This document shows positions 7,884 through 16,663 of a stretch of DNA of 34,703 nt, piece by piece (within the stretch, counting starts at the first letter, position 1; each line of letters starts with the position of its first letter). The stretch comes from Bacteroidales bacterium (GTDB taxonomy: Bacteria > Bacteroidota > Bacteroidia > Bacteroidales > JAADJA01), in contig JALSSR010000242.1 of the NCBI GenBank assembly GCA_026984135.1, positions 1 through 34,703 on the forward strand, read 5' to 3'. Made by a program: the position numbers and the translations under genes. The notes under the pieces were generated by a model. That model saw only the letters and a program-made list of their open reading frames with translations, made no database searches and was not told the DNA's origin.

Positions 7884-10517
7884 TTGTCAACTGAATTATT
7901 AACAAAGAGCGGCCTTAGATTATTATTCTGGCTTGTAAGTGTTTTATACCTTCCTATGGCAGGTGCACAGGACTCAATTCCAAGAGTTAATCCTGACACG
8001 ATTGCTATGGGACAAAGCGATACATTAGCTGTTAAAAAAGATTCAATAAGCTACGGTATTTCTCCGGATGCTATTAAAGCAAGGGTTGACTACTCTGCCA
8101 AAGATTCCATTCATTTCGATATATCATCCCAAAAAGTTTATATGTATAAAGATGACGATATAAGCTTTAAAGATATTAATCTTAAGGCTGACTATGTTGT
8201 CATTGACTTCAGCACCAGCACATTAACGGCAAAAGGATTAACCGACTCATTGGGTAACGACACGGGATTACCTGTCTTTACGAGGGGGGATAACAGTTTC
8301 AAGTCAAAACAAATGAAATACAATTATGAAACCGAAAAAGGACTTGTAGAAACAGTACTTACTCAGGATGGAGATATGTATCTTCACGGAACAACAATTA
8401 AGAAACTACCTAATAATGTAATGAATATTTATCAGGGCAAGTTTACAACCTGTAATCTGGACCACCCGCATTATGAATTCAGATTTAAAAAAGCCAAGGT
8501 TATCCCTGATGATAAAATTGTAACGGGGCCGGCCTATTTTGTCGTTGAAGATGTGCCCACCCCCATTGGAGTTCCTTTCGGGATGTTTCCCAATAATAAC
8601 GGACAAAGATCGGGAATAGTAATTCCAACCTGGGGTGAATCGGCTCAAAGAGGCTTCTATCTTGAAAACGGTGGTTATTATTGGGCAATAAATGACTATA
8701 TGGATTTCACAATAAAAGGTGATATTTACTCATTGGGAAGCTGGGCAATAAAACCGAGTATGAACTACAGGAAACGTTATAAATACAATGGTTATTTTAA
8801 TGCTAACTATGCAATTAACATTCTTGGAGAAGAGGGTTCGCCCGATTATTCGAGAAACCGCGATTTCTCAATCAGATGGATACATAATCAGGATCCGAAG
8901 GCAAGGCCGGGAACCAACTTTTCGGCAAATGTAAACATAGTTAGCTCGCAATATAACAAATTTAATCCGGTTAATTCCAATGCATACCTTTCAAACACTT
9001 TCCAGTCAAGCATCAATTATTCAAAGAGTTGGAACGGAAAATATTTTTTGAATGCAGGGGGTAACTTATCTCAAAATACTATCACAAAGGAATTAAATCT
9101 GACTCTACCCTCATTAACCTTCTCTGTAAACCGTTTTTATCCGCTCAGAAAGAAAGTACAAATCGGCAAACCGAAGTGGTACGAAAATATTAGTGTTAAT
9201 TACAATGTTGCCGCCCAGAACCTGATAAACACATATGACTCCCTTTTCTTTGACAATAATATATATAGTAAAATGAAAAACGGAATCAGAAACAGTATTC
9301 AGTTATCAACGGGGTCAATAAAACTTGCAAAATTCATCGTCTGGACAAACAGTTTCAATTACACTGAAAGATGGTATAGCCAAAAACATGTTAAATCGTG
9401 GAATAACGATACCATAATTATAAACGGAGAGCCTGTAACAGGTTATGTCGGAACCGATACTATTCCGGGATTCAATGCGGTTCGTGATTTCAATTTCACA
9501 TCAAGTTTAAGTACGACAATGTATGGAATGTATGCCTTTAAAGGAGGACCGGTCAATGCAATCAGACATGTTTTCAAACCCTCACTATCATTTACCTGGC
9601 ATCCCGATTTCAGCGCACCGGAATGGGGATACTACAATTATTATTTAAATAATAATGGAGTCAAACAACAATACTCTTATTATGACGGTTTTATTTACGG
9701 AACAGCACCGGCCGGTAAATTCGGCAATGTAAGCCTGAGGTTAAGCAATAATTTACAAATGAAAGTCCGGGCACGAAAAGATACCGTTACAGGAACGAAA
9801 AAGATTACTATCTTTGATGACCTGTCTTTTTCAATGTCATACAACATGGCAAGGGATTCTTTAAATTTAAGTCCGCTGGCAATTACCGGATATTCAACAA
9901 TCTTTAAAAAACTCAACATCCGATTTGCCAGTTCGTTCGACCCTTATGCACTTAACGAAAAAGGACAACGTATTAACAAGTTTGAATGGGATGTAAACAA
10001 AAAGTTATTCAGACCGGAGATGTTCAGATGGACCGTAGGTCTTAATTACAGTTTTTCTTCCAAAAAGAAAACAAAAAAGGAGATAAAACCGAATTCAGCT
10101 TCCGAACAGGAGGTTGAAGACCTGAAACAGAATATGGACAACTATATTGATTGGGATATACCATGGTCTTTTCGCTTTGGTTACAACCTGAACTACACAA
10201 CAACATATAAATATTATAACGGCTACACCGATTACGAAATTGACAAAGTAAGAACTCTCGTGCAAACTCTTTCATTTTCGGGAAATATAAGTGTTACACC
10301 AAAATGGAAAATTGATTTCCGTTCGGGATTTGACTTTGAAAAAACGGAATTCACATATACGTCTATCGGGATATACCGTGACTTGCATTGCTGGGAAATG
10401 AGTTTCAACTGGATTCCTTTCGGATTCAGACAAAGCTGGAACTTTTCAATCAATATTAAGTCAAGTTTACTGCAAGACCTCAAACTTGATAAAAAGAAGG
10501 ATTTCAGAGACTATTAA
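7884..10517 (+). CDS. lptD: LPS-assembly outer-membrane protein LptD
   Basis: An 877-residue outer-membrane translocon that inserts lipopolysaccharide into the outer leaflet. After a signal peptide ending near MAGAQ (residue 29), the N-terminal part (about 65-240) is an OstA/LptA-like beta-jellyroll domain, ending with the typical PTPIGVPFGMFPN. The rest is a long beta-barrel rich in Tyr, Asn and aromatic strand ends, with the conserved stretch IRHVFKPSLSFTWHPDFSAP. The start is a TTG; no ATG is available before the signal peptide. It diverges from the amidase and is followed 20 bases later by ridA. The family is firm; the barrel strands cannot be counted reliably by eye. Confidence 0.9.
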   Translation: MSTELLTKSGLRLLFWLVSVLYLPMAGAQDSIPRVNPDTIAMGQSDTLAVKKDSISYGISPDAIKARVDYSAKDSIHFDISSQKVYMYKDDDISFKDINLKADYVVIDFSTSTLTAKGLTDSLGNDTGLPVFTRGDNSFKSKQMKYNYETEKGLVETVLTQDGDMYLHGTTIKKLPNNVMNIYQGKFTTCNLDHPHYEFRFKKAKVIPDDKIVTGPAYFVVEDVPTPIGVPFGMFPNNNGQRSGIVIPTWGESAQRGFYLENGGYYWAINDYMDFTIKGDIYSLGSWAIKPSMNYRKRYKYNGYFNANYAINILGEEGSPDYSRNRDFSIRWIHNQDPKARPGTNFSANVNIVSSQYNKFNPVNSNAYLSNTFQSSINYSKSWNGKYFLNAGGNLSQNTITKELNLTLPSLTFSVNRFYPLRKKVQIGKPKWYENISVNYNVAAQNLINTYDSLFFDNNIYSKMKNGIRNSIQLSTGSIKLAKFIVWTNSFNYTERWYSQKHVKSWNNDTIIINGEPVTGYVGTDTIPGFNAVRDFNFTSSLSTTMYGMYAFKGGPVNAIRHVFKPSLSFTWHPDFSAPEWGYYNYYLNNNGVKQQYSYYDGFIYGTAPAGKFGNVSLRLSNNLQMKVRARKDTVTGTKKITIFDDLSFSMSYNMARDSLNLSPLAITGYSTIFKKLNIRFASSFDPYALNEKGQRINKFEWDVNKKLFRPEMFRWTVGLNYSFSSKKKTKKEIKPNSASEQEVEDLKQNMDNYIDWDIPWSFRFGYNLNYTTTYKYYNGYTDYEIDKVRTLVQTLSFSGNISVTPKWKIDFRSGFDFEKTEFTYTSIGIYRDLHCWEMSFNWIPFGFRQSWNFSINIKSSLLQDLKLDKKKDFRDY

Positions 10518-10537
10518 TCATTAAATAAAAATAACAA

Positions 10538-10915
10538 ATGAAAAAAATAATTCAAACGGAAAAAGCACCCAAAGCCATAGGACCTTACAGTCAGGCTGTG
10601 GAAAGCAACGGAACTCTATTTATTTCAGGGCAGGTTCCCATTAATCCCGAAACAGGAAAAATCGTTGAAGGTGGAATAAAAGAGCAAACCAGACAGGTTA
10701 TGAAAAACATAGAAGCAATTTTAAAAGCTGCCGGTTATACATTTAATAATGTGGTTAAATCAACCTGCCTGCTCGACAATATGGATAACTTTGCGGCTAT
10801 GAATGAAATTTATGCGGAATATTATCCTTCAAACCCGCCTGCAAGAGCAGCTTATGGAGTAGTAAAGTTGCCTCTCGGGGTAATGATTGAGATTGAGACC
10901 ATTGCTATGAAATAG
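10538..10915 (+). CDS. ridA: RidA family enamine/imine deaminase
   Basis: A 125-residue cytoplasmic protein that hydrolyses reactive 2-aminoacrylate and related enamines formed by PLP enzymes. It has the family signature IGPYSQAV (residues 14-21), the central FISGQVPINPETG, and the C-terminal ARAAYGVVKLPLGVMIEIE, in which Arg103 and Glu118 sit at the substrate-binding positions of active RidA. The length matches the family. It starts 20 bases after lptD and is probably co-transcribed with it, although no functional link is known. Confidence 0.95.
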   Translation: MKKIIQTEKAPKAIGPYSQAVESNGTLFISGQVPINPETGKIVEGGIKEQTRQVMKNIEAILKAAGYTFNNVVKSTCLLDNMDNFAAMNEIYAEYYPSNPPARAAYGVVKLPLGVMIEIETIAMK

Positions 10916-10996
10916 ATTAACAATCCCAATATTTGAGCTATAATTTCATGGCCTAATTTTTGTATTTTACTGTCACTATCAAATAATTACATAAAG

Positions 10997-12088
10997 ATGA
11001 AAAAAACAGTTATTCCATTTTTGTTTCTCCTCCTTAGTATAAATGCAAACTCACAAACACTGGCCGCATTCAACGATAATCTGCATCGCTTCTGGGCTTT
11101 TGAAGCAGGTATTTTCACTCAACTTGAATATCTGGAAATTCAGGATTTTCAGGTTGGGGGTATCCTGATTGCTTATATTGACAATGACCAAAATCTGAAA
11201 ATTTACCGTAACGGTCAGGTGGAAAGTTTGATTCAGGGAAGTCCTATAAAATACACAGCTACGGACTACCTTCTCGGATATTCAATTTATGAGCAACTAA
11301 ACGTTTATGACAATGGAAAAACAAAGGTTCTTAGTACTGCTGCCGACGGCTATATTGTTCAGGATAGCTTAATAGCCTGGCACGACAAGGTAAAACAAAC
11401 AATGGAAGTTTATTATAACGGCCGTACAATTAAAGTTTTGGACGGGCTAATTTATAATCCGCTGAAAATTTTTAAAGCAGGTGACAATACCATTGCCTGG
11501 GTTAACAGTTCTACTCAAAGCTTTTCAGTGTTTTATCATGGACATACTATCGTTCTTGATGATTATTCACAGGAAGTAACTTTTGATGCCGGTCGTGATA
11601 TCGTTGCTTTCTATGATACTCCGGACCAGGTTTTTAATGTTTTCCTTAACGGAGAAGTAACCGAAATAGAACCGTTTATTCCAAAATCATTCAAAGTGGG
11701 TGATGATATGGTCGTTTATGTGGATAATATGGGAAAACTGAAATATTATGACAGAAACGGCGTACAGACAATTACCAATTTTGAACCAAGCTTTTACGAT
11801 GTTGAGGATATGGTTATGGTTTATGAGGAACAGGGATTCTTAAAAACATTTTGCAATGGCGAAGTTTATATTATTGAAAGGTATATCCCACAACCGTATA
11901 AACTTGATTACAACACAATTGCATATCTTGACCAAAGCAGATTTCTTAAAGCATTTCAACACTGCAGCGGAAGCACTATAACAAATGAAAGAATTGCTGA
12001 AATCTCTCTTATCAGAGACCTTATTATTTTCACAACGGGAATAAATAAAGTAAATATCTATTTCAACGGTCAAATTTATAAACATTAA
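10997..12088 (+). CDS. Secreted repeat protein of unknown function
   Basis: A 363-residue protein with a signal peptide (KKTVIPFLFLLLSINANSQ) and no other membrane segment. From about residue 25 to the end it consists of about nine degenerate repeats of 33-43 residues, each with a pattern like 'Asp-x-x-Ile-Ala-Tyr-x-Asp, then Leu-Lys-x-Tyr-x-Asn-Gly, then a hydrophobic end'. Examples are LKIYRNGQVESL, LNVYDNGKTKVL, MEVYYNGRTIKVL, FNVFLNGEVTEI and, at the very end, VNIYFNGQIYKH. This is the layout of a beta-propeller or a beta-rich solenoid. I do not recognise the family and see no catalytic motif or T9SS sorting domain. The next gene starts 39 bases later. Confidence 0.8.
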   Translation: MKKTVIPFLFLLLSINANSQTLAAFNDNLHRFWAFEAGIFTQLEYLEIQDFQVGGILIAYIDNDQNLKIYRNGQVESLIQGSPIKYTATDYLLGYSIYEQLNVYDNGKTKVLSTAADGYIVQDSLIAWHDKVKQTMEVYYNGRTIKVLDGLIYNPLKIFKAGDNTIAWVNSSTQSFSVFYHGHTIVLDDYSQEVTFDAGRDIVAFYDTPDQVFNVFLNGEVTEIEPFIPKSFKVGDDMVVYVDNMGKLKYYDRNGVQTITNFEPSFYDVEDMVMVYEEQGFLKTFCNGEVYIIERYIPQPYKLDYNTIAYLDQSRFLKAFQHCSGSTITNERIAEISLIRDLIIFTTGINKVNIYFNGQIYKH

Positions 12089-12127
12089 TAATTACCGGAG
12101 GTGATTTGACAACTAAAACACAATACA

Positions 12128-12364
12128 ATGAAAAATAAAGTTCTTGATACCGATATTATTCTTGAAATACTTGATGTGAAATTCGACATACACAATCCGG
12201 TTAAGAATTTCAAGATCAGGGAAAAGGGATTGAATACTACGTTTAACAATTGGAACGGGATAAATTATGTTGATTGTCAACTCGCAATGAACTATGAATC
12301 AAAGAAAATAGCATTGGAAAGATTAATAAATGCTTTACTGAAAGAGCTTTCACCTTCCTCCTGA
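12128..12364 (+). CDS. Small protein of unknown function (78 aa)
   Basis: A 78-residue protein without signal peptide or membrane segment. The N-terminal half is mixed (VLDTDIILEILDVKFDIHNP) and the C-terminal half looks helical (SKKIALERLINALLKEL). It is not recognised. The frame upstream is closed by a TGA at 12107, which fixes the ATG at 12128. A GGAGGTG motif at 12098-12104 lies too far (23 bases) from the ATG to be an ordinary ribosome site. It may share a transcript with the repeat protein before it. Coding status rests on a clean frame, codon use like its neighbours and the tight spacing. Confidence 0.6.
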   Translation: MKNKVLDTDIILEILDVKFDIHNPVKNFKIREKGLNTTFNNWNGINYVDCQLAMNYESKKIALERLINALLKELSPSS

Positions 12365-12394
12365 GTCCGGTTTACAACTTAGCTTACATATCCT

Positions 12395-12416
12395 TTCCCA
12401 AAATGGGAATCTTTTC
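12395..12416 (+). terminator. Weak hairpin after the 78-aa gene
   Basis: TTCCCA (12395-12400) and TGGGAA (12404-12409) pair around an AAA loop and are followed by TCTTTTC. The stem is short and the loop small, so this is at best a weak terminator. Confidence 0.3.
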
Positions 12417-12483
12417 TCACAATCCTGATTCACTGAGCAGTGCATCAACAAACAAAAGGTAACGGAGCAAACAGAGAAAAAAC

Positions 12484-12491
12484 TATCTTTG
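12484..12491 (+). promoter_or_regulatory. Candidate -7 box for the S46 peptidase
   Basis: TATCTTTG is a full match to TAnnTTTG, 47 bases before the ATG at 12539. No TTTG lies 19-21 bases upstream, so the promoter is supported only by its -7 element. Confidence 0.42.
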
Positions 12492-12538
12492 CAAAATTCA
12501 AAAAATAACAGAAGTATATATTAAATAGAATCAGACAA

Positions 12539-14698
12539 ATGAAAAAAGTTTTATCTATTACATTATTAGTTCTTATACTAAGCTTTCAGTCGCGAGCCGA
12601 CGAGGGAATGTGGATTCCATTGTTTCTTGGTGAACTAAATGAAGCCCAGATGCAGGCAATGGGAATGAAAATTACTGCCGATGACATATACAGTGTTAAT
12701 CATGCAAGTCTGAAAGATGCCATCGTGATTTTTGGCGGGGGCTGCACCGGAGAGGTCGTTTCCGACCAGGGCTTGTTGCTGACCAATCATCATTGCGGGT
12801 TCAGAAGTATCCAAAAGCACTCATCCCTTGAACATGACTATCTGACCAATGGTTTTTGGGCTATGGAAAAATCGGACGAACTGCCCAATCCCGGGCTAAC
12901 AGTTACTTTCCTGGTAAGGATGGAAGAAGTAACGGAAAGTGTTCTTGACAGTGTAAGTGCAAATATGAGTGAGGCCGAAAGAAACAGGATTATAGACGGG
13001 CATATAAAAAAGATTAAGGAGGAAGCAATAAAAGATACGCATTACAAAGCTGTAATAAAACCATTCTTCCAAGGAAACAGATATTTCCTTTTTGTGAATG
13101 AAATTTTTGAAGATGTGAGACTTGTAGGTGCTCCACCATCAAATATCGGGAAATTCGGCGGAGATACCGATAACTGGATGTGGCCCCGTCATACGGGAGA
13201 CTTCTCGGTTTTCCGTATCTATGCCGATAAAGATAATAATCCGGCAAAATACTCCGAAGATAACGTACCTTACAAACCCAAAAAGCATCTTTCTATTTCT
13301 CTCGATGGCTTTAACGAAGGTGATTTCACATTTATATTCGGATATCCGGGAAGTACGGAGGAATACATTCCGTCTTACGCTGTTGATATGACCGTCAATA
13401 CAATTAATCCAATAAGAATATCATTAAGGGGTAAACGACTGGATGTGATTAAAAAATATATGGATGAAAGCCGGGAAACCAGAATACAATATGCTGCAAA
13501 GCAGGCCGGTATTTCAAACGGATGGAAAAAATGGATTGGTGAAAACAAAGGAATAAAAAGGCTTCACGGAATTGAGAAAAAACAAGCCTTTGAAAAAGAG
13601 TTTCAAAACTGGGCAGAATTACCCGAAAATAATAAATATGCAACATTACTGAGCAGTTTTCGGGAGACCTACGACAAACTAACACCCATTGAAAAAAATC
13701 TATACTATATAATTGAAGGAGGACTTGGGATTGAAATAATAAAATATGCAAATTCATTCAGCGGACTTGTTAATGTTAGTAAATCTAAAGATATTGACAT
13801 TAATAAACCGGAAAAAACCATTGAACGGTATAAAAAATCTGCATTGTCACATTTTAAAGACTATCAGGTGCCCATAGACAAGGAGGTTTTTGCAGTTTTA
13901 TTTAAGTCTTATTATGAAAATACGGAAAAAAGCGAGATCCCTGATGAAATATTAAAACAAATTGACAAATATAAAGGAGACTTTGAGTTGTTTGCAAATG
14001 AGGTTTTTAAAAAGTCAATGTTTGACAGTAAAGATAAGATTATGACATTTCTTGACGATTACAAAGCCTCGCATTACAAAAAAATCGAGAAAGACCCGGC
14101 TTATCAAATTGCCGCGGCTTTTATCAGGCAATACAGAACTAACTACAAAGCAAGAATTAATGTACTAAACAGCAAACTTGACAGTTTAATGCGAATTTAT
14201 ATGGAAGCTCAAATGGAGATGCAACCGAATAAGCTTTTCTATCCCGATGCCAACTTTACTTTGAGGGTGGCTTATGGCAACATAATGGGTTATAGTCCTG
14301 CCGATGCTGTTACTTATAACTATTTTACAACTTTGGAAGGAATTATGGAAAAGGAAGATCCCGAAATTTACGATTACGTTGTTGAAGATAAATTGAAAGA
14401 ATTGTATAATAATAAAGACTACGGAGCCTATGGCAATAACGGTACTATGCAGGTTTGCTTTATTGCAAACAACCATACTACGGGAGGAAACTCGGGCAGC
14501 CCGGTATTGGATGCAAACGGAAATTTAATCGGAATAAACTTTGACAGGTGCTGGGAAGGTACAATGAGCGATATGTTTTATGATCCGGATATGTCGCGGA
14601 ATATTATGCTCGACATAAGATACTGTCTATTTATTATTGATAAGTTTGCCGGAGCAGGCCATCTGGTAGATGAGATGACTATAGTAAAAAAAGAATAG
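12539..14698 (+). CDS. S46 family dipeptidyl-peptidase, DPP11-like
   Basis: A 719-residue secreted or periplasmic serine exopeptidase that removes dipeptides from peptide N-termini, for growth on protein. It has a signal peptide (KKVLSITLLVLILSFQSRA), then the S46 start DEGMWIPLFLGELN. The catalytic triad is visible: His85 in TNHHCG, Asp221 in RHTGDFS (probable), and Ser652 in TGGNSGSPV. Eighteen residues after the serine, in INFDRCWEG, is Arg670. In Porphyromonas enzymes Arg at this place (Arg673) defines DPP11, which prefers Asp or Glu at P1, while Gly defines DPP7. I therefore infer an acidic specificity. The length is normal for the family, and a terminator follows. Confidence 0.93.
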   Translation: MKKVLSITLLVLILSFQSRADEGMWIPLFLGELNEAQMQAMGMKITADDIYSVNHASLKDAIVIFGGGCTGEVVSDQGLLLTNHHCGFRSIQKHSSLEHDYLTNGFWAMEKSDELPNPGLTVTFLVRMEEVTESVLDSVSANMSEAERNRIIDGHIKKIKEEAIKDTHYKAVIKPFFQGNRYFLFVNEIFEDVRLVGAPPSNIGKFGGDTDNWMWPRHTGDFSVFRIYADKDNNPAKYSEDNVPYKPKKHLSISLDGFNEGDFTFIFGYPGSTEEYIPSYAVDMTVNTINPIRISLRGKRLDVIKKYMDESRETRIQYAAKQAGISNGWKKWIGENKGIKRLHGIEKKQAFEKEFQNWAELPENNKYATLLSSFRETYDKLTPIEKNLYYIIEGGLGIEIIKYANSFSGLVNVSKSKDIDINKPEKTIERYKKSALSHFKDYQVPIDKEVFAVLFKSYYENTEKSEIPDEILKQIDKYKGDFELFANEVFKKSMFDSKDKIMTFLDDYKASHYKKIEKDPAYQIAAAFIRQYRTNYKARINVLNSKLDSLMRIYMEAQMEMQPNKLFYPDANFTLRVAYGNIMGYSPADAVTYNYFTTLEGIMEKEDPEIYDYVVEDKLKELYNNKDYGAYGNNGTMQVCFIANNHTTGGNSGSPVLDANGNLIGINFDRCWEGTMSDMFYDPDMSRNIMLDIRYCLFIIDKFAGAGHLVDEMTIVKKE

Positions 14699-14730
14699 TA
14701 TAGAAATTATTTTTAATAATAAATATGATT

Positions 14731-14773
14731 CCCGACAGGATTTTTAAACTTTTCTGTCGGGGATTTTTGTTTT
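14731..14773 (+). terminator. Intrinsic terminator of the S46 peptidase gene
   Basis: CCCGACAG (14731-14738) pairs with CTGTCGGG (14754-14761) in an eight-pair GC-rich stem, followed by GATTTTTGTTTTT. Confidence 0.8.
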
Positions 14774-15082
14774 TACTACGTGCAATTCTATTTTCCGGGT
14801 GCTTAATGACCTAGTATTCCACTCAAATTCCACCCTCTACAACAACCTACATATCAACACATTACACATTCATTAAAAATCAAGAATCAAATATTTGTCA
14901 GCAAAAATTATCTTCTAATATCAAAATAGTATCCCAAAGGGGTATAATTTTCCCAAAATTGGAAACACTTTTTTTTACAGCCAAAACATTTCACACTTAA
15001 TATCAACGACTTAACATTATTTTTTCTATGGGCATGGTTTTTGACAATATGATTATGCAAAGGAAAATTAAATTTAAGCAAA
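14774..15082. other. Non-coding stretch before the polysaccharide genes
   Basis: About 310 bases without a believable gene. A small inverted repeat (TATCCC/GGGGTA around AAA, near 14930-14945) and CCAA/TTGG around AA follow each other close to the middle. No full TAnnTTTG promoter box was found, although the long distance from the terminator implies a promoter for the sugar transferase somewhere here. The region is strongly AT-rich. Confidence 0.5.
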
Positions 15083-16489
15083 ATGATTAAAGAAAGAGAA
15101 CAATTAATAAACAATTTTTTCGGAATATTTGACGTAGCAATATCGCTATTTTCATTTTATCTTGCAATTGTTATTAGAAATCTTATTTCCGAACCGCCCG
15201 TAGTTGTCACACAGGAATATTTAATATTAGGTTTAATAATAATCCCCGTGTGGTTTTTACTTTTCAAAACCGCAAACATCGCCAGAATATACAGAGCGAA
15301 AAGATATTCGGCAATTTTTCTCGAATATACAAAGGTAATTGCAATTGGTGTTGCGATTTTATTTTTGGCCATATTCACACTTAAACTATACGAGATAAGT
15401 CGTGGTGCTATTTTCCTTTTCGGACCTGTTAATTTAGTACTGCTTTTTTCATCAAGAATATTCATTTTCAGAATAATGAAACATTTCAGGAAAAAAGGTG
15501 CTAACACAAGGAATGTAGTTGTTATTGCCGATGATTCTGCCGAGTCCTTTTTATACAAGTTATTTGAGAATAACGAATGGGGATACAACGTAAAATACAT
15601 AATCTCCGACTCGAGCAATATTCATAGAAAATTTAAAGACAGAGCTACAGTTAAACCCGAAAAGATAAGTATTCGTCATTTACTTGCATCTGAGATTATA
15701 GATGAGGTTATTTATTGTAAAAATGATATAAACCAGAACAAACTCAGAAGCATTGTATATGATTGTGAGGAAGTTGGCGTAATTTTCAGAATGCAGTCGC
15801 AATTATTCCATATGTCGGCAACAAAAGCCCATTTGAGTCATTTCGGCGATACACCGTTCCTGACATTTATGAATACACCGTCTGATCTGTTAGCTTTAAA
15901 ACTGAAAAGAGTAATATCCTTTTTGGCTTCACTTGCGATACTTATTATATGGTCACCTGTAATTCTTGCTATCGCAATTATAATCAAACTCACTTCCGAA
16001 GGACCTGTTTTCTTTAAGCAGGAGCGTGTAGGATTACGTGGCAGAAGATTTTATATGTATAAATTCAGGACAATGGTTCAGAATGCCGAAGAGCTTAAAG
16101 CAGAACTAATGGAAGAAAATGAAGCCGATGGCCCGGCCTTTAAAATAAAAGATGACCCGAGGATTACTAAAGTCGGCAAATTCCTCAGAAAAACCGGTCT
16201 TGATGAATTACCCCAGTTTTACAATATATTGATTGGAGATATGACACTTGTTGGCCCAAGACCTCCGATTCCCGAAGAAGTAAAACAATATGAAAACTGG
16301 CAATTAAGAAGACTTTCAATGCCTCCTGGACTAACCTGTACATGGCAAATTAAGCCGGACAGAAATAAAATTTCGTTTGAAGAATGGATGAAACTTGACC
16401 TTCAATATATTGACAACTGGTCAAACAAACTGGATATAATACTATTCTTTAAAACAATAAGAACCGTTTTAAAAGGATCGGGACAATAA
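15083..16489 (+). CDS. Polyprenyl glycosyl-1-phosphate transferase (priming enzyme)
   Basis: A 468-residue inner-membrane enzyme that starts exopolysaccharide synthesis by moving a sugar-1-phosphate from a UDP-sugar to undecaprenyl phosphate. The N-terminal part has several membrane segments (about residues 12-130), then a Rossmann-like cytoplasmic domain (about 140-230), another hydrophobic hairpin (about 270-300) and the catalytic Bac_transf domain to the end. That domain has SEGPVFFKQERVG, MYKFRTM and DELPQFYNILIGDMTLVGPRP, all hallmarks of the WcaJ/WbaP family. The sugar cannot be predicted. It precedes the export genes on the same strand, but wza has its own promoter. Confidence 0.92.
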   Translation: MIKEREQLINNFFGIFDVAISLFSFYLAIVIRNLISEPPVVVTQEYLILGLIIIPVWFLLFKTANIARIYRAKRYSAIFLEYTKVIAIGVAILFLAIFTLKLYEISRGAIFLFGPVNLVLLFSSRIFIFRIMKHFRKKGANTRNVVVIADDSAESFLYKLFENNEWGYNVKYIISDSSNIHRKFKDRATVKPEKISIRHLLASEIIDEVIYCKNDINQNKLRSIVYDCEEVGVIFRMQSQLFHMSATKAHLSHFGDTPFLTFMNTPSDLLALKLKRVISFLASLAILIIWSPVILAIAIIIKLTSEGPVFFKQERVGLRGRRFYMYKFRTMVQNAEELKAELMEENEADGPAFKIKDDPRITKVGKFLRKTGLDELPQFYNILIGDMTLVGPRPPIPEEVKQYENWQLRRLSMPPGLTCTWQIKPDRNKISFEEWMKLDLQYIDNWSNKLDIILFFKTIRTVLKGSGQ

Positions 16490-16527
16490 AAAACAACAAT
16501 CATTTAAACCAAATAATTTCAAATGAA

Positions 16528-16557
16528 ATTGTAATTACCAAAATTTTTATATCTTTG
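16528..16557 (+). promoter_or_regulatory. Promoter of the wza-wzc pair
   Basis: ATTG at 16528-16531 (a partial TTTG) and TATCTTTG at 16550-16557 (full TAnnTTTG match) are separated by 18 bases. Transcription would start near 16564, leaving a leader of about 100 bases before the ATG at 16664. Confidence 0.5.
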
Positions 16558-16567
16558 TTTCTTGTTA

Positions 16568-16639
16568 GTATTACAATACAAGTATAAAAAGAATTGTAAC
16601 ACAATGACAAATAATCAGGTATAACATCTGATTATTTGT
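16568..16639 (+). promoter_or_regulatory. Structured leader of wza, possible attenuator
   Basis: The leader holds successive inverted repeats: GTATT/AATAC with a two-base centre (16568-16579), TTACAAT/ATTGTAA (16571-16577 with 16593-16599), and a perfect 12-pair stem ACAAATAATCAG (16607-16618) with CTGATTATTTGT (16628-16639) around a nine-base loop. The last is followed by TTATTATTAAT, a poor terminator tail. The first two overlap and cannot both form, which is typical of switchable leaders. Confidence 0.5.
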
Positions 16640-16663
16640 TTATTATTAATACCAAAGATAGAG

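Noticed and set aside
6703-7905. Longer amidase reading frame starting at TTG 7905
   Set aside because: It adds 39 residues before a good signal peptide, runs over the candidate promoter and overlaps the lptD start. The TTG at 7788 explains the sequence better.
14774-15082. A promoter or RNA gene in the gap before the sugar transferase
   Set aside because: Only very short stems and no full promoter box could be found, so no specific element is claimed.
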